Assembly: GCF_042684645.1 (NCBI RefSeq)
Contig: NZ_JBHULV010000046.1
Location: 94,159-158,158 of the forward strand
DNA from: Pseudopedobacter alpinus
GTDB taxonomy: Bacteria > Bacteroidota > Bacteroidia > Sphingobacteriales > Sphingobacteriaceae
Direction: 5' to 3'
DNA: 64,000 nt
The notes under the pieces: model-generated
Database searches by the model: none
Seen by the model: only the letters and a program-made list of their open reading frames with translations
What the model was told of the DNA's origin: nothing
Shown here: positions 56,258 to 64,000 of the stretch, one piece after another
Position numbering within the stretch: the first letter of the stretch is position 1
How the letters are laid out: every line of letters begins with the position of its first letter
Made by a program: the position numbers and the translations under genes

Positions 56258-56754
56258 AGTTTCTTTTTAAACGAGAAATTTCTTTGAGAAAAGTAACTAA
56301 ACAAAGTAACCAACACAAATGTAAAAATGTAAGATGGCGTTGGATACCAATCTAAACCATCTACAAATAACTTCATAAAAATGTAGTTTAAAAAGATGCA
56401 AACACCTACAATTAAAAAATACCTGAATAATTGCACTCTTTTTTGTAAGTAAGAACCATCAAAAACCACAAAAGTATTCAGATAAAAACCAATAGGAAAT
56501 GTAATACTAAAAGCTAATAAAAAAGAAAATATGTGAGAGCTTATGGCAATATTTGGGAATATATGAACCACTTGTTTTTTTACAACAAAGTTCTCTGTAA
56601 CTGCAAATATCAAAAAGTTTAAAACTGCATTTCCACCACCACAAGCAGCATATCTATAGGTCTGCAAAGGGATCAATTTTCTAAATAATGGATAAAAAGA
56701 ATCTATTAACCCTAATAAAAATTTCTGAAACTGATGATGGGTACTCATGCTCAT
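56254..56754 (-). CDS. GtrA-family membrane protein
   Basis: This 166-residue protein has four hydrophobic segments (about 33-52, 67-95, 105-127 and 135-153) and the GtrA start RYAACGGGNAVLNFLIF. Family members are thought to move lipid-linked sugars across the membrane for surface polysaccharides. It may belong with manC and kdsD nearby, as an inference. The TAA stop overlaps the convergent DUF3820 gene by 4 bp. Confidence 0.88.
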   Translation of the reverse strand: MSMSTHHQFQKFLLGLIDSFYPLFRKLIPLQTYRYAACGGGNAVLNFLIFAVTENFVVKKQVVHIFPNIAISSHIFSFLLAFSITFPIGFYLNTFVVFDGSYLQKRVQLFRYFLIVGVCIFLNYIFMKLFVDGLDWYPTPSYIFTFVLVTLFSYFSQRNFSFKKKL

Positions 56755-56786
56755 TGCTGCAAAGATAGTATTTTACATTAATCTAT

Positions 56787-58007
56787 TTAATTAACAGACG
56801 AATGGGCTTTTAAACTTCTTTGTGCTAAAAACACACTAATTAAAATCAATATTGAGCTTAATAAAAACGGGGCTCCAGGAAACTGAAACGGTGCATTTTG
56901 ACTGGTAAAGTAAGCAAATAACATAGTCATTAGTGGTGGTGCAAAAATAGTTGTGGCGCTCATTAAACTTGTTAATGCTCCTTGTAATTCTCCTTGCTCA
57001 TTTGATGGTGCATAACCACTTATGATACTTTGTAAAGCTGGACCGGCAATACCGCCTAAAGAATAAGGAACTATAAAAACAAACATTAATAAACCGTTAG
57101 GTGCAAAAGCAAAAAGCAATAAACCTAAACTATAAAAAGATAAACCAATGTATAAACTCTTTTCTTGTCCAAATTTAGGGATTGCCCAGCGTATTATTAC
57201 AACTTGTACAACACCAATCATTAAACCTATAAATCCTAACGAATAGCCTACCCAAGCCTCATTCCAACTAAATTTTTCCATCCCATAATACGCCCACGTA
57301 CTTTGCAAGCCATTATTAGCTGTATACATTAATATTAAGGTGATTATTAAACCAGATACAGCGGGGTACTTTTTTAATTGCATTAAAGAACCAAAAGGAT
57401 TGGCTCTTTTTAAAACAAAAGGCCGTCTTTTTTCTAAAGGTAAAGATTCTGGCAATACAAAATAACCATAAAGTGTGTTTAAAAGACTTAAACCTGCGGC
57501 TGCAAAAAACGGAATTCGAGAACCAAATTGGCCTAATAAGCCGCCCATTACTGGTCCTAAAATAAAACCTACACCAAAGGCAGCACCAATTAAACCAAAG
57601 TTTTGAGCTCTCTTTTCTGGAGTGCTAATGTCTGCAATATAGGCTGATGCAGTGGTGAAACTCGCACCTGTAACACCTGCTATAATTCGCCCAACAAACA
57701 ACCACCATATTGTAGGTGCAAAGGCCAAAAAAAGATAATCTATACCAAATCCAAATAGAGAGAAAAGTAAAACTGGTCTTCTTCCAAATTTATCACTTAA
57801 ATTACCTAAAATAGGGGCACAGATAAATTGCATAAAGGCATAAGCAAAAGTAAGCCAGCCACCGTAACTAGCAGCGTCACTTAAGTTACCGTTAATTAAT
57901 TCGGAAATTAAAGTAGGTAAAACCGGAATGATGATTCCTAAACCAGTTACATCAATTAATAAAGTGATGAATATAAAACCTAAAGAAGCTTTGCCATTTT
58001 TTGCCAT
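56787..58007 (-). CDS. MFS transporter, TetA-like
   Basis: This is a 406-residue, 12-helix exporter. The ATG at 58007 is preferred over a TTG 9 nt upstream. It has the antiporter motif between helices 2 and 3 (GNLSDKFGRRPVLL), IIAGVTGASFTTASAYIAD and the motif-C-like GAAFGVGFILGPVMGGLLG typical of TetA/TCR drug:H+ antiporters. Such chromosomal homologues are common in Bacteroidota and usually not proven to give tetracycline resistance. Confidence 0.9.
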   Translation of the reverse strand: MAKNGKASLGFIFITLLIDVTGLGIIIPVLPTLISELINGNLSDAASYGGWLTFAYAFMQFICAPILGNLSDKFGRRPVLLFSLFGFGIDYLFLAFAPTIWWLFVGRIIAGVTGASFTTASAYIADISTPEKRAQNFGLIGAAFGVGFILGPVMGGLLGQFGSRIPFFAAAGLSLLNTLYGYFVLPESLPLEKRRPFVLKRANPFGSLMQLKKYPAVSGLIITLILMYTANNGLQSTWAYYGMEKFSWNEAWVGYSLGFIGLMIGVVQVVIIRWAIPKFGQEKSLYIGLSFYSLGLLLFAFAPNGLLMFVFIVPYSLGGIAGPALQSIISGYAPSNEQGELQGALTSLMSATTIFAPPLMTMLFAYFTSQNAPFQFPGAPFLLSSILILISVFLAQRSLKAHSSVN

Positions 58008-58119
58008 GTTTTGCAAAGATGTGGAATTTACTACAAAAATTCTTTTAGAAGTTTAGTTTAGAGATAGGAGATTTCTTTTGTAAATTTTATAAATTATATT
58101 TTTAGATAGCCATCTATCT

Positions 58120-58289
58120 CCGTTACCTCTGTGTTCTCTGTGGTTATAAAAAAACAAACAGCTAATGTAAATTCATTGTGTTTTTATTTTCATTGATGAT
58201 GATTTTATCACAGAGGACGCAAAGAACACTGAGCTGTGTACATAAAAAATATAAAAATATCTGCGTAAATCAGCGAAATCTGCGGGAGA
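58120..58289. repeat. Intergenic dispersed-repeat words
   Basis: Three short non-coding blocks lie in the 58008-58414 gap. CTCTGTGTTCTCTGTGGTT is at 58127-58145. Its degenerate inverted partner, CACAGAGGACGCAAAGAAC, is at 58209-58227. TCTGCGTAAATCAGCGAAAT is at 58260-58279, followed by CTGCGGGAGA. The blocks share CTGTG/CTGCG cores. From memory, similar strings recur between genes in many Bacteroidota and other genomes; no copy number can be given here. No ORF covers them. Confidence 0.5.
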
Positions 58290-58312
58290 AAAACATTTAC
58301 CAAATAAATCAT

Positions 58313-58344
58313 AAAAAAAGCCTTAGCTTTTAAAAAGCTAAAGC
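58313..58344 (-). terminator. Terminator of kdsD-manC
   Basis: On the minus strand GCTTTAGCTTTT pairs with AAAAGCTAAGGC (one G-T pair), followed by seven T. It lies about 70 nt after the manC stop. Confidence 0.85.
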
Positions 58345-58414
58345 ATTTAATTAATCTTCAAACAGGAAATTATATTTTGTATATCAGCTTTAAGCATTCA
58401 GCTTTAAGCATAAT

Positions 58415-59500
58415 CTAAATATACCTATTCCCAAATTTTTGTTTAACATCTGCAACAACCTGCTTAACATGTTGCTCTTTATCACGTGGGCAAATCATCA
58501 AAGTATTATTAGATTCTACAATTATAAAATCATGTAAATCTTGCAAAATCACCAATTTATCAGAAGGTACGTTTACCATGCAATTCGATGAATTATACAT
58601 CATCACTTTTTCTGAATTGATGACCGCATTGCCAACATAATCTTTATCAGCTAATTCATAAACAGAAGTCCAAGTACCTAAATCTGACCACCCAAATTCA
58701 GAAGGCATTACAAAAACGTTATCAGCTTTCTCCATTATACCATAATCAATAGAAATACTTGGGCAACGTTGAAAAGCAGACTGTATAAAATCTTTTTCAG
58801 CAGGGCTATTATATTGATTTTTACCGTCTCTAAATATTTCACTCATATCAGGCAAATGATTGTCTAATGCTTCAATAATAGCACCAACGCTCCAAATAAA
58901 AATTCCAGAGTTCCATAAGAAATCACCACTCGCTAAAAATGTTTCGGCAATTTCTAAATTTGGTTTTTCTGTAAAAGTTTTTACTTTGTGTAAATTTTCT
59001 TCAATGGTTTCGTTAGCATATTGTATGTAGCCATAGCCGGTATCTGGTCTAGAAGGTTTTATTCCTAAAGTAATTAAACAATTATGAGCTTTACTAGCAA
59101 GTAAGGCTTGGTTAATTGAATTTATAAAGTTTTCTGTTTCTAAAATTAAATGATCTGATGGGGCAACCACAATTTGAGCATCTTTATCAATCTGATTAAT
59201 TTTATAGCAACCATAAGCAATACAAGGTGCGGTATTACGCATAATAGGTTCGCCAATAATTTGGTTATCAGTTAATTCTGGTAATTGTTCTTTTACGAGG
59301 TCAAAATAATTTTCGTTTGTTAAAATATATATGTTTTCAACTGGTAAAATCTTTTTAAAACGTTCAAAAGTGTTTTGAATCAAACTTTTTCCTGTTCCTA
59401 AAACGTCTAAAAACTGTTTAGGATATGTGGTTCTGCTTACAGGCCAAAATCTGCTTCCAATACCACCTGCCATTATTAAGGCATAATTGTTTTTATTCAT
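58415..59500 (-). CDS. manC: Mannose-1-phosphate guanylyltransferase
   Basis: This 361-residue nucleotidyltransferase makes GDP-mannose. The signature MAGGIGSRFWPVSRTTYPKQ is at the N-terminus, followed by EPIMRNTAPCIAYG, VAPSDHLI, FTEKPNLEIAE, FLWNSGIFIW and DYGIMEKADNVFVMP. No phosphomannose isomerase cupin domain is attached, so it is the short form. It is 11 nt downstream of kdsD in the same direction and probably co-transcribed, supplying surface polysaccharide precursors. Confidence 0.95.
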   Translation of the reverse strand: MNKNNYALIMAGGIGSRFWPVSRTTYPKQFLDVLGTGKSLIQNTFERFKKILPVENIYILTNENYFDLVKEQLPELTDNQIIGEPIMRNTAPCIAYGCYKINQIDKDAQIVVAPSDHLILETENFINSINQALLASKAHNCLITLGIKPSRPDTGYGYIQYANETIEENLHKVKTFTEKPNLEIAETFLASGDFLWNSGIFIWSVGAIIEALDNHLPDMSEIFRDGKNQYNSPAEKDFIQSAFQRCPSISIDYGIMEKADNVFVMPSEFGWSDLGTWTSVYELADKDYVGNAVINSEKVMMYNSSNCMVNVPSDKLVILQDLHDFIIVESNNTLMICPRDKEQHVKQVVADVKQKFGNRYI

Positions 59501-59511
59501 GAGGTTGTTAA

Positions 59512-60477
59512 TTATATAATTCCTTCTTTAAGTAAATCGTGTAAATGTACTACTCCTTCGTAATTGTTTTGTTTTGTTACTATTAAACTTGTGATATTAA
59601 ACTGCTTCATTTGATTTAGCGCATGAATTGCCATTTCATTAAAATCAATGGTTTTAGGGTTGTGATTCATTATATCAACAGCTTTAAGCTTTTCAAATGA
59701 CTCGTATTTCTCCATCATTCTTCTTAAGTCGCCATCTGTTATTACGCCTCTAAGTTCATTATTTTCTACTATAGCTACAACGCCTAATCTTTTTTTAGTA
59801 ATTTCTAGTATGGCATCTTTAATTGAAGCATCAATTGAAATTTCTGGTTTTTCATTAAGAGAACATAAATCAGAAACCTTTAAATAAAGCTTTTTACCTA
59901 AAGCTCCTCCAGGATGGTATTTTGCAAAATCTTCTTTAGAAAACGCTCTGCACTCTAATAAACAAACGGCTAAGGCATCACCTAAAACCAATTGTGCTGT
60001 AGTACTAGTAGTGGGTGCTAAATTGTTTGGACAAGCTTCAATGGCAACAGTAGCATCTAAAACAAAATCAGACTGTTTTGCCAAATACGATTCCTTTTCA
60101 CCAACAATACAGGCTAAAAGATTATCACCTTGTTTCAGCAAAGGAATCAAAACTTTTATTTCGGCAGTATTTCCACTTTTTGAAAGGCACAATACCAAAT
60201 CATCTTTTTGTATTATTCCTAAATCGCCATGTACAGCATCTGCTGCATGCATAAAAACAGAAGGCGTACCTGTAGAATTAAAAGTAGCAACTAATTTTTG
60301 AGCAATAATTGCACTTTTACCAACACCTGTTATAATAAGCCTTCCTTTAAGATTAATGATTTCTTTAACAAGTAAAGCAAAGTCCTTAGATAGCTGTAAT
60401 TGAAGCTGTTTGATGGCTTCTGCTTCTAAGGAAATGGTGCGGTTTGCAATCTCTAAAATTTCTTGAGATGACTTCAA
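59512..60477 (-). CDS. kdsD: Arabinose-5-phosphate isomerase (KpsF/GutQ family)
   Basis: This 321-residue enzyme converts ribulose-5-phosphate to arabinose-5-phosphate, the first step of Kdo synthesis. The SIS domain (about 35-180) has GRLIITGVGKSAIIAQK, TGTPSVFMHAADAVHGDLG, LSKSGNTAEIKVLIPL and PTTSTTAQLVLGDALAVCLL. HPGGALGKKL links to two CBS domains (about 200-321). kdsA lies only 2.5 kb away beyond recQ, so Kdo genes are loosely grouped. It is divergent from recQ. Confidence 0.94.
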   Translation of the reverse strand: MKSSQEILEIANRTISLEAEAIKQLQLQLSKDFALLVKEIINLKGRLIITGVGKSAIIAQKLVATFNSTGTPSVFMHAADAVHGDLGIIQKDDLVLCLSKSGNTAEIKVLIPLLKQGDNLLACIVGEKESYLAKQSDFVLDATVAIEACPNNLAPTTSTTAQLVLGDALAVCLLECRAFSKEDFAKYHPGGALGKKLYLKVSDLCSLNEKPEISIDASIKDAILEITKKRLGVVAIVENNELRGVITDGDLRRMMEKYESFEKLKAVDIMNHNPKTIDFNEMAIHALNQMKQFNITSLIVTKQNNYEGVVHLHDLLKEGII

Positions 60478-60559
60478 ATTTGTAAATTTTATAATTAAAT
60501 ATAGTTATATCACAAAAATATGTTATTTTCAAGTCTAAAATCAGCATGAGCTGTTTTTT

Positions 60560-62761
60560 ATGACAATAAAAATGCAGATTAAAAAATCTTTAATAGACAA
60601 CTTACAAACGTTTTTCGGCTTTAACAACTTTAAAGGTGACCAAGAGGCCATTATTAATAGTATTTTAGAAAAAAACGACACGTTTGTTATAATGCCAACA
60701 GGTGGAGGTAAATCTATTTGTTACCAATTGCCAGCTTTAATGAGTGAGGGAACCGCTTTAGTGATTTCTCCGTTAATTGCTTTAATGAAAAACCAAGTAG
60801 ATCAGTTAAGAGCTTTTGGTGGTAGAGATAGTATTGCTCATTTTCTGAATTCATCTTTAAATAAAACAGAAATTGCAAAGGTTAAACAAGATGTTTTAGC
60901 TGGAGAAACTAAATTGCTTTACGTTGCACCAGAATCTTTAACTAAGCAAGATAACATTGATTTCTTAAAGCTATTGAAAATATCTTTTGTAGCTATTGAT
61001 GAAGCTCATTGTATTTCTGAGTGGGGACATGATTTTAGACCGGAATATCGTAAAATACGTCAGGTTATTAATAACATTGGTGATGATATTTCATTGATTG
61101 CTTTAACAGCTACTGCTACTCCCAAAGTTCAGTATGATATTCAGAAGAATTTACAGATGACAAATGCGAATTTGTTTAAATCTTCTTTTAACCGTCCTAA
61201 TTTATTTTATGATGTACGCCCTAAAAACGATGTTATAAAAGAGATTGTTAAATACATCAAAAGCCACATGGGCAAATCTGGTATTATTTATTGCTTAAGC
61301 CGAAAAAAGGTTGAAGAGGTAAGTAATGCTCTGGAAATTAACGGTATAAAGTCATTGCCTTATCATGCCGGTTTAGATCCAAAAGTTAGAGCCGATACGC
61401 AAGATAAGTTTTTGATGGAAGATGTTGATGTGATTGTAGCAACTATTGCATTTGGTATGGGTATAGATAAACCCGATGTGCGTTATGTGATACATCACGA
61501 TATTCCAAAAAGTATGGAAGGCTATTACCAAGAAACTGGTAGAGCTGGTCGTGATAGTGGAGAAGGAATTTGCATAGCTTTTTACTCTGAAAAAGATGTT
61601 GACAAGCTAGCTAAATTTATGAAAGACAAGCCAGTTTCTGAAAGAGAAATAGGCACACAAATACTTAAAGAAGTTATTGATTATTCAGAATCCGCAGTTT
61701 GTAGAAGAAAACAAATATTACATTATTTTGGAGAAAACTTTAATGAAGTAGGCTGTAATAATAATTGCGATAATTGCCGAGCGAAAAAAGAACATTTTAA
61801 TGCCGAAGAACCCTTAGCAGTTGTTTTAAATATGATTAAAGAGTTTGGTGAAAAATTTGACGATCATTATATTATTAATGTGCTGTTGGGTTTAGAAACT
61901 GCTCAGATACAATCATACAAACACCACCAAACAAAATATTTTGGTAAAGGCAAAGAAGAAGGTATATTACTTTGGAAATCTGTTTTAAGACAAGCCTTGT
62001 TAGATAATTTTATCATAAAAGATGTTGATAATTTTGGCTTATTAAGGCTATCAAAATCAGGAGAAGCTTTTATTGAAAGTCCTTATGCGCTTCGTTTTAT
62101 TATGAACCGAGAAATGGAAGCTATAAGAGAAGATAATGATGATAACCATCAACAAGGTGGAGGCGCAGTTGATGCAGAACTTTTAAAAATTCTTAAAGAC
62201 TTAAGGAAGAAACTTGCTAAACAGAAAAATCTTCCTCCGTTTGTAGTTTTTCAAGACCCCTCTTTGGATGAAATGTGTACACATTACCCAATTTCTATGG
62301 AAGAGCTGAAAAACATTTCTGGTGTTGGAAATGGTAAAGCAGCTAAATTTGGCGCTGCCTTTATAGAAGTAATTAAGAAATATGTAGAAGAAAACGATAT
62401 TGATAGGCCAATAGATTTTGTGGTAAAAACAACTGCAAATAAATCGGCTTTAAAAGTGTCAATCATTCAAAATATTGACCGTCAAATATCATTAGAAGAT
62501 ATTGCTGCATCTAAAGGAATCTCTTACGAAGATATTTTAAAAGAAGTAGAATCTATTGTTGGTTCTGGAACAAAATTGAACCTTAATTATTTTATTGATG
62601 AAGTAATTGATGATGACCGTCAAGACGAAGTTTTTGATTATTTCAGAACCGCCGATGTGGATTCTATTGATAAAGCTTTAGAAGAATTAGGTACAGATGA
62701 TTATAACCGAGAGGAAATTCAATTAATGAGGATTAAGTTTATGTCTGAATTAGGGAATTAG
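60560..62761 (+). CDS. recQ: ATP-dependent DNA helicase RecQ
   Basis: This 733-residue 3'-5' helicase has MPTGGGKSICYQLPAL (Walker A), VAIDEAHCISEWGHDFRPEY (DEAH and aromatic loop), SGIIYCLSRKKVEEVS, ATIAFGMGIDKPDVRYV and QETGRAGRDSGEG. The zinc site CRRKQ with CNNNCDNC is intact. A winged-helix RQC region and an HRDC domain (FVVFQDPSLDEMCTHYPIS to VGNGKAAKFG) follow, then about 110 extra residues with DIAASKGISYEDILKEVES, a helix-turn-helix-like tail seen in longer RecQ forms. An alternative ATG lies 12 nt downstream. Confidence 0.96.
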   Translation: MTIKMQIKKSLIDNLQTFFGFNNFKGDQEAIINSILEKNDTFVIMPTGGGKSICYQLPALMSEGTALVISPLIALMKNQVDQLRAFGGRDSIAHFLNSSLNKTEIAKVKQDVLAGETKLLYVAPESLTKQDNIDFLKLLKISFVAIDEAHCISEWGHDFRPEYRKIRQVINNIGDDISLIALTATATPKVQYDIQKNLQMTNANLFKSSFNRPNLFYDVRPKNDVIKEIVKYIKSHMGKSGIIYCLSRKKVEEVSNALEINGIKSLPYHAGLDPKVRADTQDKFLMEDVDVIVATIAFGMGIDKPDVRYVIHHDIPKSMEGYYQETGRAGRDSGEGICIAFYSEKDVDKLAKFMKDKPVSEREIGTQILKEVIDYSESAVCRRKQILHYFGENFNEVGCNNNCDNCRAKKEHFNAEEPLAVVLNMIKEFGEKFDDHYIINVLLGLETAQIQSYKHHQTKYFGKGKEEGILLWKSVLRQALLDNFIIKDVDNFGLLRLSKSGEAFIESPYALRFIMNREMEAIREDNDDNHQQGGGAVDAELLKILKDLRKKLAKQKNLPPFVVFQDPSLDEMCTHYPISMEELKNISGVGNGKAAKFGAAFIEVIKKYVEENDIDRPIDFVVKTTANKSALKVSIIQNIDRQISLEDIAASKGISYEDILKEVESIVGSGTKLNLNYFIDEVIDDDRQDEVFDYFRTADVDSIDKALEELGTDDYNREEIQLMRIKFMSELGN

Positions 62762-62862
62762 TTTTAAGTAAAAAGTCATAAGTAAAAAGACCTATTTAAT
62801 ATTCTAATCTTAAAGCTGATTGATAAACGAAATAGTAATTCAAAATTTAAATAATATTTAAT

Positions 62863-62893
62863 AGTGAAGGCTTAGTAAAATCTATCCTTCACT
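62863..62893. other. Hairpin in the kdsA leader
   Basis: AGTGAAGG at 62863 pairs perfectly with CCTTCACT at 62886 across a 15-nt loop. No T-run follows, so it is a poor terminator for recQ. CTTCACTCATT occurs here and again just before the kdsA start codon. Role unknown. Confidence 0.3.
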
Positions 62894-62950
62894 CATTCTA
62901 TCCCTCAAAATTAATTTGAACATTAAAAATTCAAAACTTCACTCATTAAA

Positions 62951-63760
62951 ATGTTGAACATTCCAAAATTAAAAAATACCGATTCAAATAATTTCTTTTT
63001 AATGGCTGGTCCATGCGCCATAGAAGGCGAAGAAATAGCATTTAGAATTGCAGAAAAAATTGTAAAAATTACAGATAAGCTTAATATTCCTTACATCTTT
63101 AAAGGTTCGTACCGTAAAGCAAATCGCTCTCGATTAGATTCTTTTACAGGAATTGGAGATGAAAAAGCTTTAAAAATTTTGGAAAAGATAGGTAAGGAGT
63201 TTGGTATTCCAACAGTGACAGATATTCACGAAAGCCAAGAGGCTGCAATGGCAGCAGCTTATGTTGATGTTTTACAAATACCGGCGTTTCTTTGTCGGCA
63301 AACAGATTTATTAATGGCAGCCGCTAAAACCGGCAAAGTGGTAAATGTTAAAAAAGGTCAGTTTCTTTCTGCTGGCTCAATGAAATATGCAGTTGATAAA
63401 ATTACTGAAAACGGCAACCCAAATGTTTTATTAACAGATAGAGGAAACACGTTTGGATACCAAGATTTGATAGTTGATTTTAGAGGAATACCAGAAATGA
63501 GAGCTTTCAACGTTCCAGTAATTATGGATTGTACCCATTCATTACAACAGCCTAACCAAGCTTCTGGTGTAACTGGCGGTAAACCTGCCTTAATAGAAAC
63601 CATAGCGAAAGCTGCCATTGCTGTTGGTGCGGATGGTTTGTTTATTGAAACTCACCCCGATTTATCAAATGCAAAATCTGACGCTGCTAATATGTTAAAG
63701 TTAGATTTGCTGGAAGGTTTGTTGGAGAAGTTGGTGAGGGTTAGGCAGTCTATCTTGTAA
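62951..63760 (+). CDS. kdsA: 3-deoxy-8-phosphooctulonate synthase (Kdo-8-phosphate synthase)
   Basis: This 269-residue enzyme condenses arabinose-5-phosphate with phosphoenolpyruvate. Family blocks: MAGPCAIEGEEIAFRIAEK, FKGSYRKANRSRLDSFTG, VLQIPAFLCRQTDLLMAAA, VNVKKGQFLSAGSMKYA, DCTHSLQQPN and GLFIETHPDLSNAKSD. GPCAIE and the KGSYxKANRSS-like block distinguish it from DAHP synthases. It uses the product of the nearby kdsD. Confidence 0.96.
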   Translation: MLNIPKLKNTDSNNFFLMAGPCAIEGEEIAFRIAEKIVKITDKLNIPYIFKGSYRKANRSRLDSFTGIGDEKALKILEKIGKEFGIPTVTDIHESQEAAMAAAYVDVLQIPAFLCRQTDLLMAAAKTGKVVNVKKGQFLSAGSMKYAVDKITENGNPNVLLTDRGNTFGYQDLIVDFRGIPEMRAFNVPVIMDCTHSLQQPNQASGVTGGKPALIETIAKAAIAVGADGLFIETHPDLSNAKSDAANMLKLDLLEGLLEKLVRVRQSIL

Positions 63761-63774
63761 TCGATTTGTTAATT

Positions 63775-63818
63775 TTAACAAAAAAAGCTATCTTTTGAGG
63801 GCTTTTTTTGTTAATTTT
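63775..63818. terminator. Terminator after kdsA
   Basis: TTAACAAAAAAAGC at 63775 pairs with GCTTTTTTTGTTAA at 63801. The A/T symmetry allows use from both sides, which fits a convergent gene at the window's end. Confidence 0.8.
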
Positions 63819-63902
63819 CTATTGAAAATTACTAGTTATTAATTGTTTATATCATATTTAAACTGTGATTGCAATAGTTTATAGAGATTTTTTATTGTCA
63901 GA

Positions 63903-64000
63903 TTATTGTTTTTTGAGAAGCGTTACTTTAGATATATAAAAGCCAATATGTATGTTGCTGTTTTGGATTGAATTAATAGCTCTCCAAACTCCTGAGGTGT
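63903..64000 (-). CDS. Possible 3' end of a minus-strand gene (5' end outside window)
   Basis: From the window edge a minus-strand frame is open for 31 codons and ends at TAA (63903-63905). It reads TSGVWRAINSIQNSNIHIG, then FYISKVTLLKKQ. Composition looks protein-like and the symmetrical terminator at 63775 would suit it, but another frame on the same strand is also open for 25 codons and the stretch is short. No family can be named. Confidence 0.3.
   Translation of the reverse strand, partial: TSGVWRAINSIQNSNIHIGFYISKVTLLKKQ

Noticed and set aside
56787..58007. Acquired tetracycline resistance gene
   Set aside because: It is a TetA-like MFS gene in a plain housekeeping setting with no mobile element nearby; resistance is not supported.
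43594..63760. Defence island or mobile element around recBCD/recQ
   Set aside because: The genes are standard repair and envelope functions; no integrase, transposase, att repeats or toxin-antitoxin pair was seen.

Overview
The window is AT-rich and comes from a member of the Bacteroidota. SusC/SusD proteins, a hybrid two-component regulator, type IX secretion (T9SS) C-terminal tails, TAnnTTTG-type promoter boxes and the futalosine enzyme MqnC support this. Gene content and style suggest Sphingobacteriaceae, probably Pedobacter-like; the genus is an inference.

Positions 1-43353 are one large pectin (homogalacturonan) utilisation locus. A first block holds a truncated GH43 gene, a CE12 esterase and a hybrid two-component sensor (HTCS). 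It is followed by GH28-GH105 and by PL1-CE8-CE8(T9SS). A divergent LacI-family regulator at 15753-16757 faces a SusC-SusD-beta-helix lipoprotein operon, which continues into two PL1-type lyases, a CE12 esterase and a decayed CE12/CE8 pseudogene. Two T9SS-tailed proteins of unknown function come next, then a multidomain PL1-T9SS lyase, PL9-CE8, and GH105(fusion)-uxaB-uxaA, with a second GH28 gene last. Together these supply de-esterification (CE8, CE12), depolymerisation (PL1, PL9, GH28), cleavage of unsaturated ends (GH105), outer-membrane uptake (SusCD) and the reductase and dehydratase steps of galacturonate catabolism. uxaC, kdgK, kdgA, kduI/kduD and an inner-membrane transporter are not in the window.

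The main regulatory observation is that the locus splits into two sub-regulons. Two promoters (before 6189 and 9349) carry a 16-bp direct repeat with exactly 21-bp periodicity, a plausible HTCS site. Five other promoters (before susC, 29784, 31151, 34229 and 36719) each carry a 26-bp LacI-type palindrome. In all five a TAnnATTG -7 box begins exactly 45 nt after the palindrome's last base, and no clear -33 box is seen. This fixed upstream position suggests that the LacI-family protein activates rather than represses.

Positions 43594-63760 are ordinary chromosome: a GNAT-like protein, a small acidic protein, scpB, mqnC, a complete recD-recC-recB operon, a VOC protein, a DUF3820 protein, GtrA, an MFS exporter, manC, kdsD, recQ and kdsA. 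The last 98 bases may hold the 3' end of a minus-strand gene. No tRNA, rRNA, CRISPR array or insertion sequence was seen.
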